A stretch of 32,914 bases of DNA from Terriglobia bacterium. Lineage in GTDB: Bacteria > Acidobacteriota > Terriglobia > Bryobacterales > Bryobacteraceae. How positions within the stretch are numbered: position 1 is the stretch's first letter; each line of letters begins with the position of its first letter. Both the position numbers and the translations under genes were made by a program. The stretch covers positions 1 through 32,914 of the forward strand of contig JAIQFN010000068.1 of NCBI GenBank assembly GCA_020073265.1, read 5' to 3'. The notes under the pieces are model-generated. The model was not told the origin of the DNA. It worked only from the letters and a program-made list of their open reading frames with translations, and searched no databases. Below are positions 1-6,846 of the stretch, in pieces.

Positions 1-57
1 CACAGCCCTTGGAAATCGCTGGTCGCGATTCCCACATTTCCACCGCCCCTACTCGAC

Positions 58-100
58 GTGGAAAAGTGGAAAACCAAGAGCAGGTTTCCCACTTTCCCAC
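58..100. repeat. 18-bp imperfect inverted repeat (stem-loop)
   Basis: Positions 58-75 are the reverse complement of 83-100 with two mismatches in 18 pairs, around a 7-nt spacer. A second nested pair, AGAGCA (77-82) and TGCTCT (105-110), overlaps it. A related TTCCCACATTTCCAC stretch lies just upstream at 27-41. This density of TTTCCCAC-type repeats resembles the end of a mobile element, but no transposase is visible on this side and the element type is an inference. Confidence 0.6.
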
Positions 101-157
101 TCACTGCTCTTCCTCTCAAAACCCAATTCAGAAAGGAGGCCTGGCGGCAGTCGCTCC

Positions 158-207
158 GCTCCCGCCTTCAGGCTCATTCTTCAATGAGAAAATGCTGGAG
201 CGGGAGC
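158..207. repeat. Nested stem-loop with similarity to the right-end mobile-element repeat
   Basis: GCTCCCGC (158-165) pairs perfectly with GCGGGAGC (200-207). Inside, CTCATT (173-178) pairs with AATGAG (183-188) around a CTTC loop. The stretch from TCCCGC through TTCAGGCTCAT to TGAGAAA (160-190) is collinear with the reverse complement of the direct repeats at 32701-32763, with small insertions. It lies just downstream of the minus-strand 56-residue gene and could also act as its 3' structure, although no T-run follows. I read it as a degenerate copy of the same element end. Confidence 0.5.
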
Positions 208-210
208 AGA

Positions 211-381
211 TTACTTTTCTGGTGGCTCGGCGACGGCGGACGCGCTGAGGGAACCGGGCGGGCGCTTTCTCGGGGCGGTGACGAAGGAGTAGGGATCTGC
301 CGGTGGTTCGGGTTTTCGGCGGAACCAGCGCTTCAGTCTGCGCAACGCGTCCTGGAATCGAGTTGGTCGCGGAGGGGGCAT
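211..381 (-). CDS. Small basic, proline-rich hypothetical protein (56 aa)
   Basis: This short minus-strand frame runs from ATG (379-381) to TAA (211-213). An in-frame TGA lies two codons upstream of the ATG, so the start is fixed. The product has three parts: a basic amphipathic N-terminus rich in Arg, Lys and Trp (about residues 5-24), a central DPYSFVTAP segment followed by basic and Pro-rich residues, and an Ala/Pro/Glu tail ending EPPEK. There is no signal peptide or membrane segment. The residue pattern looks like a real small protein rather than random high-GC translation, and it resembles in style short conserved hypotheticals I associate with Acidobacteria (from memory, unverified). 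The ribosome-binding site is weak. Function is unknown. Confidence 0.5.
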   Translation of the reverse strand: MPPPRPTRFQDALRRLKRWFRRKPEPPADPYSFVTAPRKRPPGSLSASAVAEPPEK

Positions 382-427
382 GGTTCAGCTCGAGGCGATT
401 TCAAGGTAGCACGGCTGCCGGTCCCTA

Positions 428-470
428 GCGTTCACACGAGTGTGAACGCGGCACGCATGAGTGCGTGCGC
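428..470. repeat. REP-like double-hairpin repeat, copy 1
   Basis: Two adjacent hairpins. The first has 10-bp arms GCGTTCACAC / GTGTGAACGC (428-437, 440-449) around two bases. The second has 7-bp arms GCACGCA / TGCGTGC (451-457, 462-468) and may extend by a G-T pair. A near-identical 43-bp copy sits at 27747-27789. The unit ends 34 bp before the trpD ATG. Two copies with conserved stems and variable loops suggest a dispersed palindromic (REP-type) element. Confidence 0.75.
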
Positions 471-504
471 CACGGGAGTGGTAAACTCACCAGCAAAGAC
501 TTGC

Positions 505-1521
505 ATGTTGTTGCCTTATCTGCATCGGGTGGTGGCGCGCGAGAGCCTTTCGGCTGCGGAGGCGCGCGAGGCTATGCTGGCGGTTCTGAGCGGAGAGGCA
601 ACCACTTCGCAGATTGCGGCCTTCCTGGTGGCGCTGCGCATGAAGGGGGAGACCGCGGACGAAGTGCTGGGCTTTGCGCGGGCCATGCGGGAGAAGGGTG
701 CGCGGGTGGAGGCTCGGGCCGATTCGGAAGCACTGCTGGATACCTGCGGCACGGGCGGCGACGGCGGGAATACTTTCAACATTTCGACTATCGCGGCGTT
801 CGTAGTGGCGGGCGCGGGAGTGCGCGTGGCCAAGCACGGGAATCGCTCGCTTTCGAGCTTGTGCGGCAGCGCCGATCTGCTGGAGGAGCTAGGCATCGGG
901 CTGCTGACTTCGCCGGATGAAGTGGCGCGCGCCATCCGCGAAGTAGGTATCGGATTCATGTATGCGCCGGCCTTTCATCCGGCCATGAAGCATGCGCAGC
1001 CGGCGCGGGCGGAGTTGAAGATGCGCACGGTTTTCAATCTGCTGGGGCCGCTGGCGAATCCGGCGGGCGCCACGCACCAGTTGATCGGCGCGCCGTCGGA
1101 GGTTACGGCGGAGTTGATGGCCAACGCGCTCGCTCGGCTCGGATGCGAGCATGCGTTCGTGGTGCACGGCTCGGACGGACTGGACGAAGTGACAACCACC
1201 GGGACGACGGCGGTGTTCGAAGTGACGCAGGGCGCGGTGAAGCAATTCTTGTGGACTTGGGCGGACTTCGGAGTTGAGCAGGGGCGCGGCGCCGATCTGG
1301 CGGGTGGGGATCGCGCGCGGAATTGCGAGATTGCGATGTCGATCCTGACGGGCGAACGCGGCCCGCGTCGCGACATCGTGCTGGTGAACACGGCGGCGGC
1401 GCTGCTGGCGGCCCGCGCGGCGCAGGATGTGCCGGAAGCGATGCGGCGTGCTGAGGAATCGCTCGATTCGGGCGCGGCGCGAAAGAAGATGGAAGCGCTG
1501 GCGGAGTTCAGCCGGCGTTGA
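505..1521 (+). CDS. trpD: Anthranilate phosphoribosyltransferase
   Basis: TrpD transfers the phosphoribosyl group of PRPP to anthranilate, the second committed step of tryptophan synthesis, in the cytoplasm. The 338-residue protein matches the usual family length (about 340). Visible signatures are the PRPP-binding glycine-rich loop CGTGGDGG (residues 81-88), KHGNRS (110-115), the segment around R174 in KMRTVFNLLGPLANP, and HGSDGLDE further on. The frame is open far upstream, but homology starts at MLLPYLHRVV, so ATG 505 is preferred; GTG 478 is a possible alternative. No other trp gene is adjacent. Its 3' end overlaps the converging phosphatase gene by 14 bp. The double-hairpin repeat sits just upstream and may affect its leader. 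Confidence 0.95.
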   Translation: MLLPYLHRVVARESLSAAEAREAMLAVLSGEATTSQIAAFLVALRMKGETADEVLGFARAMREKGARVEARADSEALLDTCGTGGDGGNTFNISTIAAFVVAGAGVRVAKHGNRSLSSLCGSADLLEELGIGLLTSPDEVARAIREVGIGFMYAPAFHPAMKHAQPARAELKMRTVFNLLGPLANPAGATHQLIGAPSEVTAELMANALARLGCEHAFVVHGSDGLDEVTTTGTTAVFEVTQGAVKQFLWTWADFGVEQGRGADLAGGDRARNCEIAMSILTGERGPRRDIVLVNTAAALLAARAAQDVPEAMRRAEESLDSGAARKKMEALAEFSRR

Positions 1522-2158
1522 GCACGTAGTCGACGAGCTGGTTCATGTCGTCGATGACCAGATCGGGCGGGTCCTGCTCGAAACTTTCCGGTTGAAACCC
1601 GTAGGTGACGCCGCAAGCCACCACCTGCGCGTTGCGCGCGGTGCGGACGTCCACGCCGCTGTCGCCCACCATCACCGTCGACTTCCGGGAGATGCCGGTT
1701 TCTTCGAGCAATACTTCGATGCCGATCGGATCGGGCTTCTTCTGCTCGAAGCTGTTGCCGCCGTAGACGCGGAAGAAGTGGGAGCCGAGGCCGAGGCCGT
1801 CCACGATGGCCTGGCTGAAGCGCACCGGCTTGTTGGTCAGCACGGCCATCCTGGTCCCGGCATCGAACAGGCGATTGAGCGCGTCGCGCACGCCGGGATA
1901 GAGGTAGGTATTGTCGAGCATGTGCTCGCGATAGTAGTCGAGAAAATATCTGAGCGCGTGCTGGACGTCGGCTTCACTGGCGTCGGGGCCCAAAGCGCGG
2001 CGCATCAGGATGGGAGCGCCGCTGCCGACGTAGGAAGAGACCAGCTCGGCCGAGATGGGCGGCAGGTTCATCAGCGCGCGAGCCGCGTTGACCGAATGAA
2101 CCAGGTCCAGCTTGGAGTCGATCAGGGTCCCGTCGAGGTCGAAAATGAGCAGTTTCAT
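1508..2158 (-). CDS. gph: HAD-family phosphatase, phosphoglycolate phosphatase-like
   Basis: A 216-residue HAD hydrolase of the Gph type, which removes phosphate from 2-phosphoglycolate or similar small phosphates. All four HAD motifs are present: DLDGT with nucleophile D7 and acid D9, LTNKP with T108, KKPDP with K141, and VGDSGVD with D166 and D170. The alpha-helical cap between motifs I and II (about residues 15-90) is of subclass I, as in Gph. Its ATG overlaps the stop of cvpA in an ATGA arrangement, so translation is probably coupled. It is the last gene of the purC-cvpA-gph operon. True substrate could differ, since HAD members are promiscuous. Confidence 0.85.
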   Translation of the reverse strand: MKLLIFDLDGTLIDSKLDLVHSVNAARALMNLPPISAELVSSYVGSGAPILMRRALGPDASEADVQHALRYFLDYYREHMLDNTYLYPGVRDALNRLFDAGTRMAVLTNKPVRFSQAIVDGLGLGSHFFRVYGGNSFEQKKPDPIGIEVLLEETGISRKSTVMVGDSGVDVRTARNAQVVACGVTYGFQPESFEQDPPDLVIDDMNQLVDYVLNAG

Positions 2159-2715
2159 TCGCGGCGCAGACCCTTGGGCTGGTGGGAAGCTTGCTCGGAC
2201 CAGGCCTTCTCGACTTTGTCCTTGGTATCGCGGAAGGCGTCCTGGAGGTCATGCGGGGTCATGGCGGCCAGAACGCCGGCGACATCGGTGACGTATGGGA
2301 GCAGTCTGGATTCCACCACCGAGCGCGGCGGCGGCGATGGCGCGAACGCGAGCAACACGGCGGCGATCGCGGCGGCGACGATGAATCCGCGCACCAGTCC
2401 AAAGGCGCCGCCCAGCAGACGGTCGAACCAGGAGAGGCCGGCCCACTTAAAGAACTTGCCGAGGATGCGACCAACGATGGCGCCCAGGATTACCATGCCG
2501 AAAAAGATCACGAAGAACCCGATCAGATTCGCCATCTGGCGCGAGCTGACATAGTCGAGCACGTAGGCGCCGGCGATTCCGTAACACCAGAAGCCGACGA
2601 AGATGCCGAGGATCGCGGCGATGAATTCGATGCCGACGCGCGCGAAGCCGGCCGTCAGACCGGAAAGCACGGAGAGGCCGAGCAGCAAGACCAGGACGGC
2701 ATCGATCCAGTTCAC
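2155..2715 (-). CDS. cvpA: CvpA family inner-membrane protein
   Basis: A 186-residue membrane protein with an N-terminal MNWIDAVLVLLLGLSVLSG helix and about four hydrophobic segments in the first 125 residues. It has the glycine-rich, Asp-Arg-containing WFDRLLGGAFGLVRG stretch typical of the CvpA (colicin V production) family. A charged cytoplasmic tail follows. CvpA homologues are linked to envelope stress and often sit beside purine genes, as here beside purC. The start is GTG (2713-2715), overlapping the purC stop as GTGA; the stop overlaps the phosphatase ATG. Biochemical activity is unknown for the family. Confidence 0.85.
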   Translation of the reverse strand: MNWIDAVLVLLLGLSVLSGLTAGFARVGIEFIAAILGIFVGFWCYGIAGAYVLDYVSSRQMANLIGFFVIFFGMVILGAIVGRILGKFFKWAGLSWFDRLLGGAFGLVRGFIVAAAIAAVLLAFAPSPPPRSVVESRLLPYVTDVAGVLAAMTPHDLQDAFRDTKDKVEKAWSEQASHQPKGLRRE

Positions 2716-3596
2716 AGGGCTTTTCCGGTGAGAACGCGGTAGGCCTCGCGGTATTTTTCGGAAGTCTGCCGGATCACGTCAGGCGGCAGCGCGGGCGCCG
2801 GAGGCTGCTTGTTCCAAAGGATGGATTCCAGATAATCGCGCACGTACTGTTTGTCGAAGGACGGCTGCGGGCCGCCGGGCTGATAGCTCGCGCTGGGCCA
2901 GAAGCGGGACGAATCCGGAGTGAGCACTTCGTCGGCCAAGGTGAGTTGATCGCCCAGGAATCCGAATTCGAACTTGGTGTCGGCGATGATGATGCCGCGC
3001 GTCTCGGCGTAGCGCGCCGCGCGTTCATACAGTTCGAGCGTCAGGTCGCGGATGTGGCCGGCGAGCGGCTGGCCGAGACCGGCGGCCACGGTTTCAAATC
3101 CGATGTTCTCGTCGTGGCCGGACAGGGCCTTGGTAGCGGGCGTGAAGATGGGATTGGGAAGACGGTCGCCCTCGCGCAGGCCGGCGGGCAACGGAATGCC
3201 GCAGATCATGCCGTCCCGGCGGTAGTCCTTCCAGCCGGACCCGGAGAGATAGCCGCGCGCGACGCACTCGAAGTCGATCATCTTGGCGCGGCGCACCAGC
3301 ATGGAGCGGCCTTCGAGCTGATCGCGGAAGGGGTGGAACTGGGCGGGATAGTCGCTGACGTCGGCGGACACGAAATGATTGGGCACGATCGATTCGAGCA
3401 GGTCCAGCCAGAAGATGGTGAGCGCGGTGAGCACCTTGCCCTTGTCGGGGATGGGCGTGGGGAGGATGTAGTCGAAGGCGGACAGGCGGTCGGTGGCGAC
3501 GATGACCAGGAATTCGCCAGCGGCATAAATATCGCGGACCTTGCCGCGGGCATGCCGCTCGATGCCGGGCAGGTTGGTCTCGAAGATGGGCTCCAA
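2712..3596 (-). CDS. purC: Phosphoribosylaminoimidazole-succinocarboxamide synthase
   Basis: SAICAR synthase joins CAIR and aspartate with ATP in purine synthesis. The 294-residue protein carries GKVRDIY (18-24), ATDRLSAFD (34-42), IPDKGKVLT (49-57), the VARGYLSGSGWKDY segment, GHDENI and IIADTKFEFG, as in the family; its length fits the approximately 300-residue form. The start is TTG (3594-3596): an in-frame TAG lies two codons upstream and no ATG or GTG occurs before the conserved RGKVRDIY motif, so this unusual start is well supported. No good Shine-Dalgarno is seen, and a GTTAGC/GCTAAC inverted repeat lies 8 bases upstream. It is the first gene of the operon with cvpA and gph. Confidence 0.95.
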   Translation of the reverse strand: MEPIFETNLPGIERHARGKVRDIYAAGEFLVIVATDRLSAFDYILPTPIPDKGKVLTALTIFWLDLLESIVPNHFVSADVSDYPAQFHPFRDQLEGRSMLVRRAKMIDFECVARGYLSGSGWKDYRRDGMICGIPLPAGLREGDRLPNPIFTPATKALSGHDENIGFETVAAGLGQPLAGHIRDLTLELYERAARYAETRGIIIADTKFEFGFLGDQLTLADEVLTPDSSRFWPSASYQPGGPQPSFDKQYVRDYLESILWNKQPPAPALPPDVIRQTSEKYREAYRVLTGKAL

Positions 3597-3604
3597 TCTC
3601 TACA

Positions 3605-3623
3605 GTTAGCACAGCGAGCTAAC
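3605..3623. promoter_or_regulatory. Inverted repeat upstream of purC
   Basis: GTTAGC (3605-3610) and GCTAAC (3618-3623) form a perfect 6-bp inverted repeat with a 7-base spacer, 8 bases before the purC TTG on the minus strand. It could be an operator or an mRNA hairpin covering the initiation region. It does not show purine-riboswitch architecture. Confidence 0.4.
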
Positions 3624-3756
3624 GGGTGCGAATCCAGGTTGTGGAATCGCGGGAGGTAAGTTTTGCCCGGTTACAAAAGGATAGCGCTACGGGGTTCAAC
3701 ATTTTACAAGACGGTCATCGGCTTGCGCTTCTTGGACAGAAAGGAGTAAACCAACT

Positions 3757-3993
3757 ATGAATTGGGACAGAATCGAAGGCAATTGGAAACAGTTCACGGG
3801 CAAGGCCCGCGAGAAGTGGGGCAAGCTCACTGACGATGACTGGACACACGTTGCCGGCAAGCGAGAACAACTGATCGGCCGCATTCAAGAACGTTACGGC
3901 ATCAGCAGGGACGACGCACAACGGCAAGCTGACGAATGGGCGCGCGCGCAAAAAATGGAGACGCGCGAACGGGAGCACGCGGTGAAGCAGTAA
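3757..3993 (+). CDS. CsbD family stress-response protein
   Basis: A 78-residue hydrophilic protein beginning MNWDRIEGNWKQFTGKARE and continuing with GKLTDDDW, which are the hallmarks of the CsbD family (general-stress protein of Bacillus and YjbJ-like proteins). There is no signal peptide or membrane segment; the C-terminus is a charged helix. Start choice is firm: a strong AGGAG (3742-3746) sits ten bases before ATG. It is monocistronic, read away from purC and closed by a Rho-independent terminator at 4020-4049. Members are stress-induced in other bacteria; the molecular function is not established. Confidence 0.9.
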   Translation: MNWDRIEGNWKQFTGKAREKWGKLTDDDWTHVAGKREQLIGRIQERYGISRDDAQRQADEWARAQKMETREREHAVKQ

Positions 3994-4019
3994 TTCCAAG
4001 TAGCCAGCCGAAACGACCA

Positions 4020-4049
4020 GGGCCGCCTCTCCTGTGCGGCCCTTTTTTT
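4020..4049 (+). terminator. Rho-independent terminator after the CsbD gene
   Basis: GGGCCGC (4020-4026) pairs with GCGGCCC (4036-4042) and is followed directly by seven T residues (4043-4049). It lies 27 bp after the CsbD stop. It overlaps the longest possible reading frame of the next gene, which is one reason to place that gene's start downstream. Confidence 0.9.
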
Positions 4050-4081
4050 CCGCCGGGCTCCTTCCGGACGCGGGCCGCCTA

Positions 4082-4087
4082 TATACT
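4082..4087 (+). promoter_or_regulatory. Possible -10 element, leaderless start
   Basis: TATACT (4082-4087) matches a -10 hexamer at five of six positions and lies seven bases before the TTG at 4094. Transcription from it would begin close to that TTG, giving a leaderless mRNA. No convincing -35 is seen, so this is tentative. Confidence 0.3.
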
Positions 4088-4093
4088 GGACAA

Positions 4094-5500
4094 TTGCGGT
4101 TATCGATCCTTGTTCCGGTTTACAACGAGCGCACGGTGGTGGAGCGCAGCCTGGCTCAAGTGCTGGCCGCGCCTCTGCCGGAGAACATGGAGCGTGAGCT
4201 GATCATCGTGGATGACTGCTCGACCGATGGGACTTCCGAGATCCTGGAGCGGTTGGCGGCCCAGGAACCGCGGATTCATCTGACGCGCAAGCAGGTCAAC
4301 GAGGGCAAAGGGGCCGCGGTGCGAACAGCGATCCAGTTGGCCAGCGGCGATTTTTGCATCATCCAGGACGCGGATCTGGAATACGATCCCTGCGAGTATC
4401 CACGGCTGCTGCGGCCGCTGCTGGACGGCAACGCCGACGCGGTGTTCGGATCGCGCTACCTGGTGAGCGAGCAGACGCGTGCGCTGCCCTTCTGGCACTC
4501 GATGATCAACAAGCACCTGACGCTGTTGTCGAACATGTTCTGCAATTTGAATCTGACGGACATGGAAACCTGTTACAAGGTTTTTCGCACGGACCTGTTA
4601 AAGAGCATTCCGATTCGTTCCGACCGATTCGGATTCGAGCCTGAGATCACGATGAAATGCGCCAAGCGCAAGCTGCGCATTTACGAAGTGCCTATTAGTT
4701 ATCACGGGCGCACGTACGAGGAAGGCAAGAAGATCGGCTGGAAGGACGGACTGAAGGCGTTGGGCGTGATCCTGCGGTATTGGGTGATCGACGATCTTTA
4801 CGCCGAACCTTACGGGCGGGCGTTCCTCAACAACCTGACCGGGACGCCGCAGTATCTGAGCTGGCTGACCAGCGTGCTGCGGCCGCACTTGGGCGACACG
4901 GTGCTGGAGCTGGGCGCCGGGATCGGGAATATCTGCGGACGGCTGATGGGACGCAGGCTGCTGTACGTAGCGGCTGAGAAGGACCCGGTGTATCTGCATG
5001 CGCTGAACAATCGATTTCTGCGAACGCCGAACGTGTCGGTCCTGCGCCTGGATCCGGAGCGGGGCGAGGATTTTGAGAACGCGGGCGGGCCATTCGACAC
5101 GATCCTGTCGGTGAACGTGCTCGAAGATCTGGATCATCCCGAGGGCGCCATCGGCTCGGCCGCGAGTATGCTGAAGAAAGGCGGATCCATGGTGGTTCTG
5201 GTTCCGCAAGGCCCCGCGCTGTTCGGAAGCCTGGACCGGGCCCTGGGACACCGCCGCCGCTTCAGCCAAGCCGATTTGCGCGCGCTGCTGGCGAGGCACG
5301 GCCTGGCAGTAAAGCAGATGTATCAGCTCAACAAGATTGGAACGCCGGGCTGGTGGCTGTACGGAAAAGTGCTGCGCAGGAAGCACATCAACAAGCTGAT
5401 GCTGAAAATTTTCGACAAGACGGTCTGGATCTGGCGGCGGATCGATGGACTGCTGCCGTGGCGCGGCCTGTCGCTGATCGCCGTGGCCGTCAAGGAATAG
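4094..5500 (+). CDS. GT2 glycosyltransferase fused to a SAM-dependent methyltransferase
   Basis: The 468-residue protein has two domains. Residues 1 to about 230 are a GT2 fold of the dolichyl-phosphate-mannose-synthase type: LSILVPVYNE at the start, IIVDDCSTDGT, GKGAAVRTA, and the metal-binding QDADLEYDP. From about residue 255 a class I methyltransferase follows, with glycine-rich motif I VLELGAGIG (near 270-278) and FDTILSVNVLEDLDHPEG. There are no C-terminal GT2 membrane helices. It probably moves a sugar from a nucleotide donor to a polyprenyl carrier and methylates the sugar or a related acceptor. The frame is open to a GTG at 4034, but that lies inside the terminator hairpin, so TTG 4094, which directly precedes the conserved strand, is preferred. 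The epimerase follows 15 bp later. Confidence 0.85.
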   Translation: MRLSILVPVYNERTVVERSLAQVLAAPLPENMERELIIVDDCSTDGTSEILERLAAQEPRIHLTRKQVNEGKGAAVRTAIQLASGDFCIIQDADLEYDPCEYPRLLRPLLDGNADAVFGSRYLVSEQTRALPFWHSMINKHLTLLSNMFCNLNLTDMETCYKVFRTDLLKSIPIRSDRFGFEPEITMKCAKRKLRIYEVPISYHGRTYEEGKKIGWKDGLKALGVILRYWVIDDLYAEPYGRAFLNNLTGTPQYLSWLTSVLRPHLGDTVLELGAGIGNICGRLMGRRLLYVAAEKDPVYLHALNNRFLRTPNVSVLRLDPERGEDFENAGGPFDTILSVNVLEDLDHPEGAIGSAASMLKKGGSMVVLVPQGPALFGSLDRALGHRRRFSQADLRALLARHGLAVKQMYQLNKIGTPGWWLYGKVLRRKHINKLMLKIFDKTVWIWRRIDGLLPWRGLSLIAVAVKE

Positions 5501-5515
5501 CGGGCGTTGGCCGGC

Positions 5516-6451
5516 ATGACAACCTACGTCGTTACCGGAGGAGCGGGCTTCATCGGTTCCTGCCTGGTTCGCGCGCTGCTGGCTCAAGGCGACGGCGCGG
5601 TGCGCGTGATCGACAATCTGCTGACGGGATCGGAGAAGAACCTGGAGGAGGTGCGTTCGCGGATCGACTTGCAGCGGGTTGACATTCGCGATTACGACGC
5701 GGTGGCGGGAGCGGTGCGGGGCGCGGACGTAGTGTTCCATCTGGCCGCGATCCCGTCGGTGCCGCGGTCGATCGATTCGCCGGCGCTCTCGCACGAAGTG
5801 AACATCGACGGGACGTTCAACGTGTTGCGGGCCAGCGCGGAGAGCAAGGTGCGGCGAGTGGTGTATAGCGGTTCCTCGTCGGCCTACGGCGACACGGAGG
5901 TGTTGCCCAAAGTGGAGACGATGGCGCCGCGGCCCAAATCGCCGTACGCGGTCCAGAAGCTGACGGGGGAATATTACGCCAGCGTGTTTCATTCCTGCTT
6001 CGGGCTGGAAACCGTCTCGTTACGGTTCTTCAATGTGTATGGCGAGCGGCAGGATCCTTCCAGTCCGTATTCCGGAGTGATCTCGGTGTTCATGCGCGCT
6101 TTGATCGAGCGCCGCTCGCCCACGATTTTCGGAGACGGGGAGCAGACGCGCGATTGGACCTACGTGGAAGATGTCGCGGCGCTGTGCCTGAAGGCGGCCT
6201 CGGCGGGCGGCGTGGCCGGCAAAATGTACAACGCCGGAAATGGAGAGCGCTGTTCGCTCAATCGCGTTTGGGAGCTGTTGCAGAAGATCGAAGGCGTGTC
6301 GTTGCCGGCCAAGTACGGCGCGCCGCGCGAAGGCGACGTGCGAGACTCGCAAGCCGACTGCACGGCGGTCCGCCGCGACTTGCGCCACCAGCCGCAATAC
6401 ACGGTTGAACAGGGCCTGCGGCGCACGCTGGCCTGGTATCGCGCGCAATAG
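5516..6451 (+). CDS. NAD-dependent UDP-sugar 4-epimerase (WbpP/Gne-like)
   Basis: A 311-residue extended short-chain dehydrogenase. The NAD loop TGGAGFIG is at residues 7-14, the catalytic SSSAYGD serine region and YAVQK (Y144, K148) follow, and SVPRSI plus FNVYGERQDP resemble UDP-N-acetylglucosamine 4-epimerases of the WbpP type more than housekeeping GalE. It would supply an epimerised UDP-sugar to the neighbouring glycosyltransferases. ATG 5516 is chosen because it sits immediately before the Rossmann strand; an in-frame TTG at 5507 is possible. It lies 15 bp after the GT2-methyltransferase gene and 7 bp before the next one, indicating one transcript. Exact substrate is uncertain. Confidence 0.88.
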   Translation: MTTYVVTGGAGFIGSCLVRALLAQGDGAVRVIDNLLTGSEKNLEEVRSRIDLQRVDIRDYDAVAGAVRGADVVFHLAAIPSVPRSIDSPALSHEVNIDGTFNVLRASAESKVRRVVYSGSSSAYGDTEVLPKVETMAPRPKSPYAVQKLTGEYYASVFHSCFGLETVSLRFFNVYGERQDPSSPYSGVISVFMRALIERRSPTIFGDGEQTRDWTYVEDVAALCLKAASAGGVAGKMYNAGNGERCSLNRVWELLQKIEGVSLPAKYGAPREGDVRDSQADCTAVRRDLRHQPQYTVEQGLRRTLAWYRAQ

Positions 6452-6458
6452 GTTCGGG

Positions 6459-6782
6459 ATGCTGGCGACCATCCGCGAGACAGTCCGCAAGATTCCCAGA
6501 GGCAAGGTGGCAAGCTACGGCGACGTGGCTCGAGCCGCCGGATTTCCGGGACGGGCGCGTCAAGTGGTGTGGGCTCTGCGCGCGGCCGCTGGTCTGCCGT
6601 GGCATCGCGTGGTGGGCGCGGGCGGGAAAATTCTCCTGCCCGGCGAGAATGGACTGGAGCAGCGGCTGCGGCTTGAAACCGAAGGCGTGGTGTTTCACGG
6701 CGGGCGCGTGTGGATGGAGAAGCATCAGCATCAATTCGGCGGCAAGGCGCGACGGCGGGCGACAAAGAAGCGCGGCCGCTGA
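6459..6782 (+). CDS. Alkyltransferase-like protein (MGMT family lacking the active Cys)
   Basis: A 107-residue protein made of the DNA-binding domain of O6-alkylguanine-DNA alkyltransferases. It has Y20, the RARQVVWAL helix with arginine finger R34, and PWHRVV at 47-52. The methyl-accepting Cys of the usual PCHRV motif is replaced by Trp48, which is the signature of ATL proteins (E. coli YbaZ type). ATLs bind alkylated guanine without repairing it and hand it to nucleotide-excision repair. The tail from about residue 88 is extra and very basic (ARRRATKKRGR), perhaps adding DNA affinity. ATG 6459 follows the epimerase stop by seven bases. Its place among polysaccharide genes looks incidental. 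Confidence 0.88.
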   Translation: MLATIRETVRKIPRGKVASYGDVARAAGFPGRARQVVWALRAAAGLPWHRVVGAGGKILLPGENGLEQRLRLETEGVVFHGGRVWMEKHQHQFGGKARRRATKKRGR

Positions 6783-6846
6783 TTTTTGCCGGAATATTTC
6801 AGGATTGGGGCGGAGTTACAATGGAACTCCGAAGGTATTCGAACCT

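Noticed and set aside
58-504. A 149-residue N-terminal extension of TrpD
   Set aside because: The open frame runs through the repeats and hairpins; TrpD homology starts only at ATG 505 and the remaining 338 residues already match family length.
3597-3756. Purine riboswitch upstream of purC
   Set aside because: Only one short 6-bp inverted repeat is present; no three-helix aptamer can be drawn.
4598-5992. Long minus-strand frame opposite the GT2 and epimerase genes
   Set aside because: His/Arg/Gln-rich translation with no recognisable motif; it is the antisense shadow of two well-supported genes.
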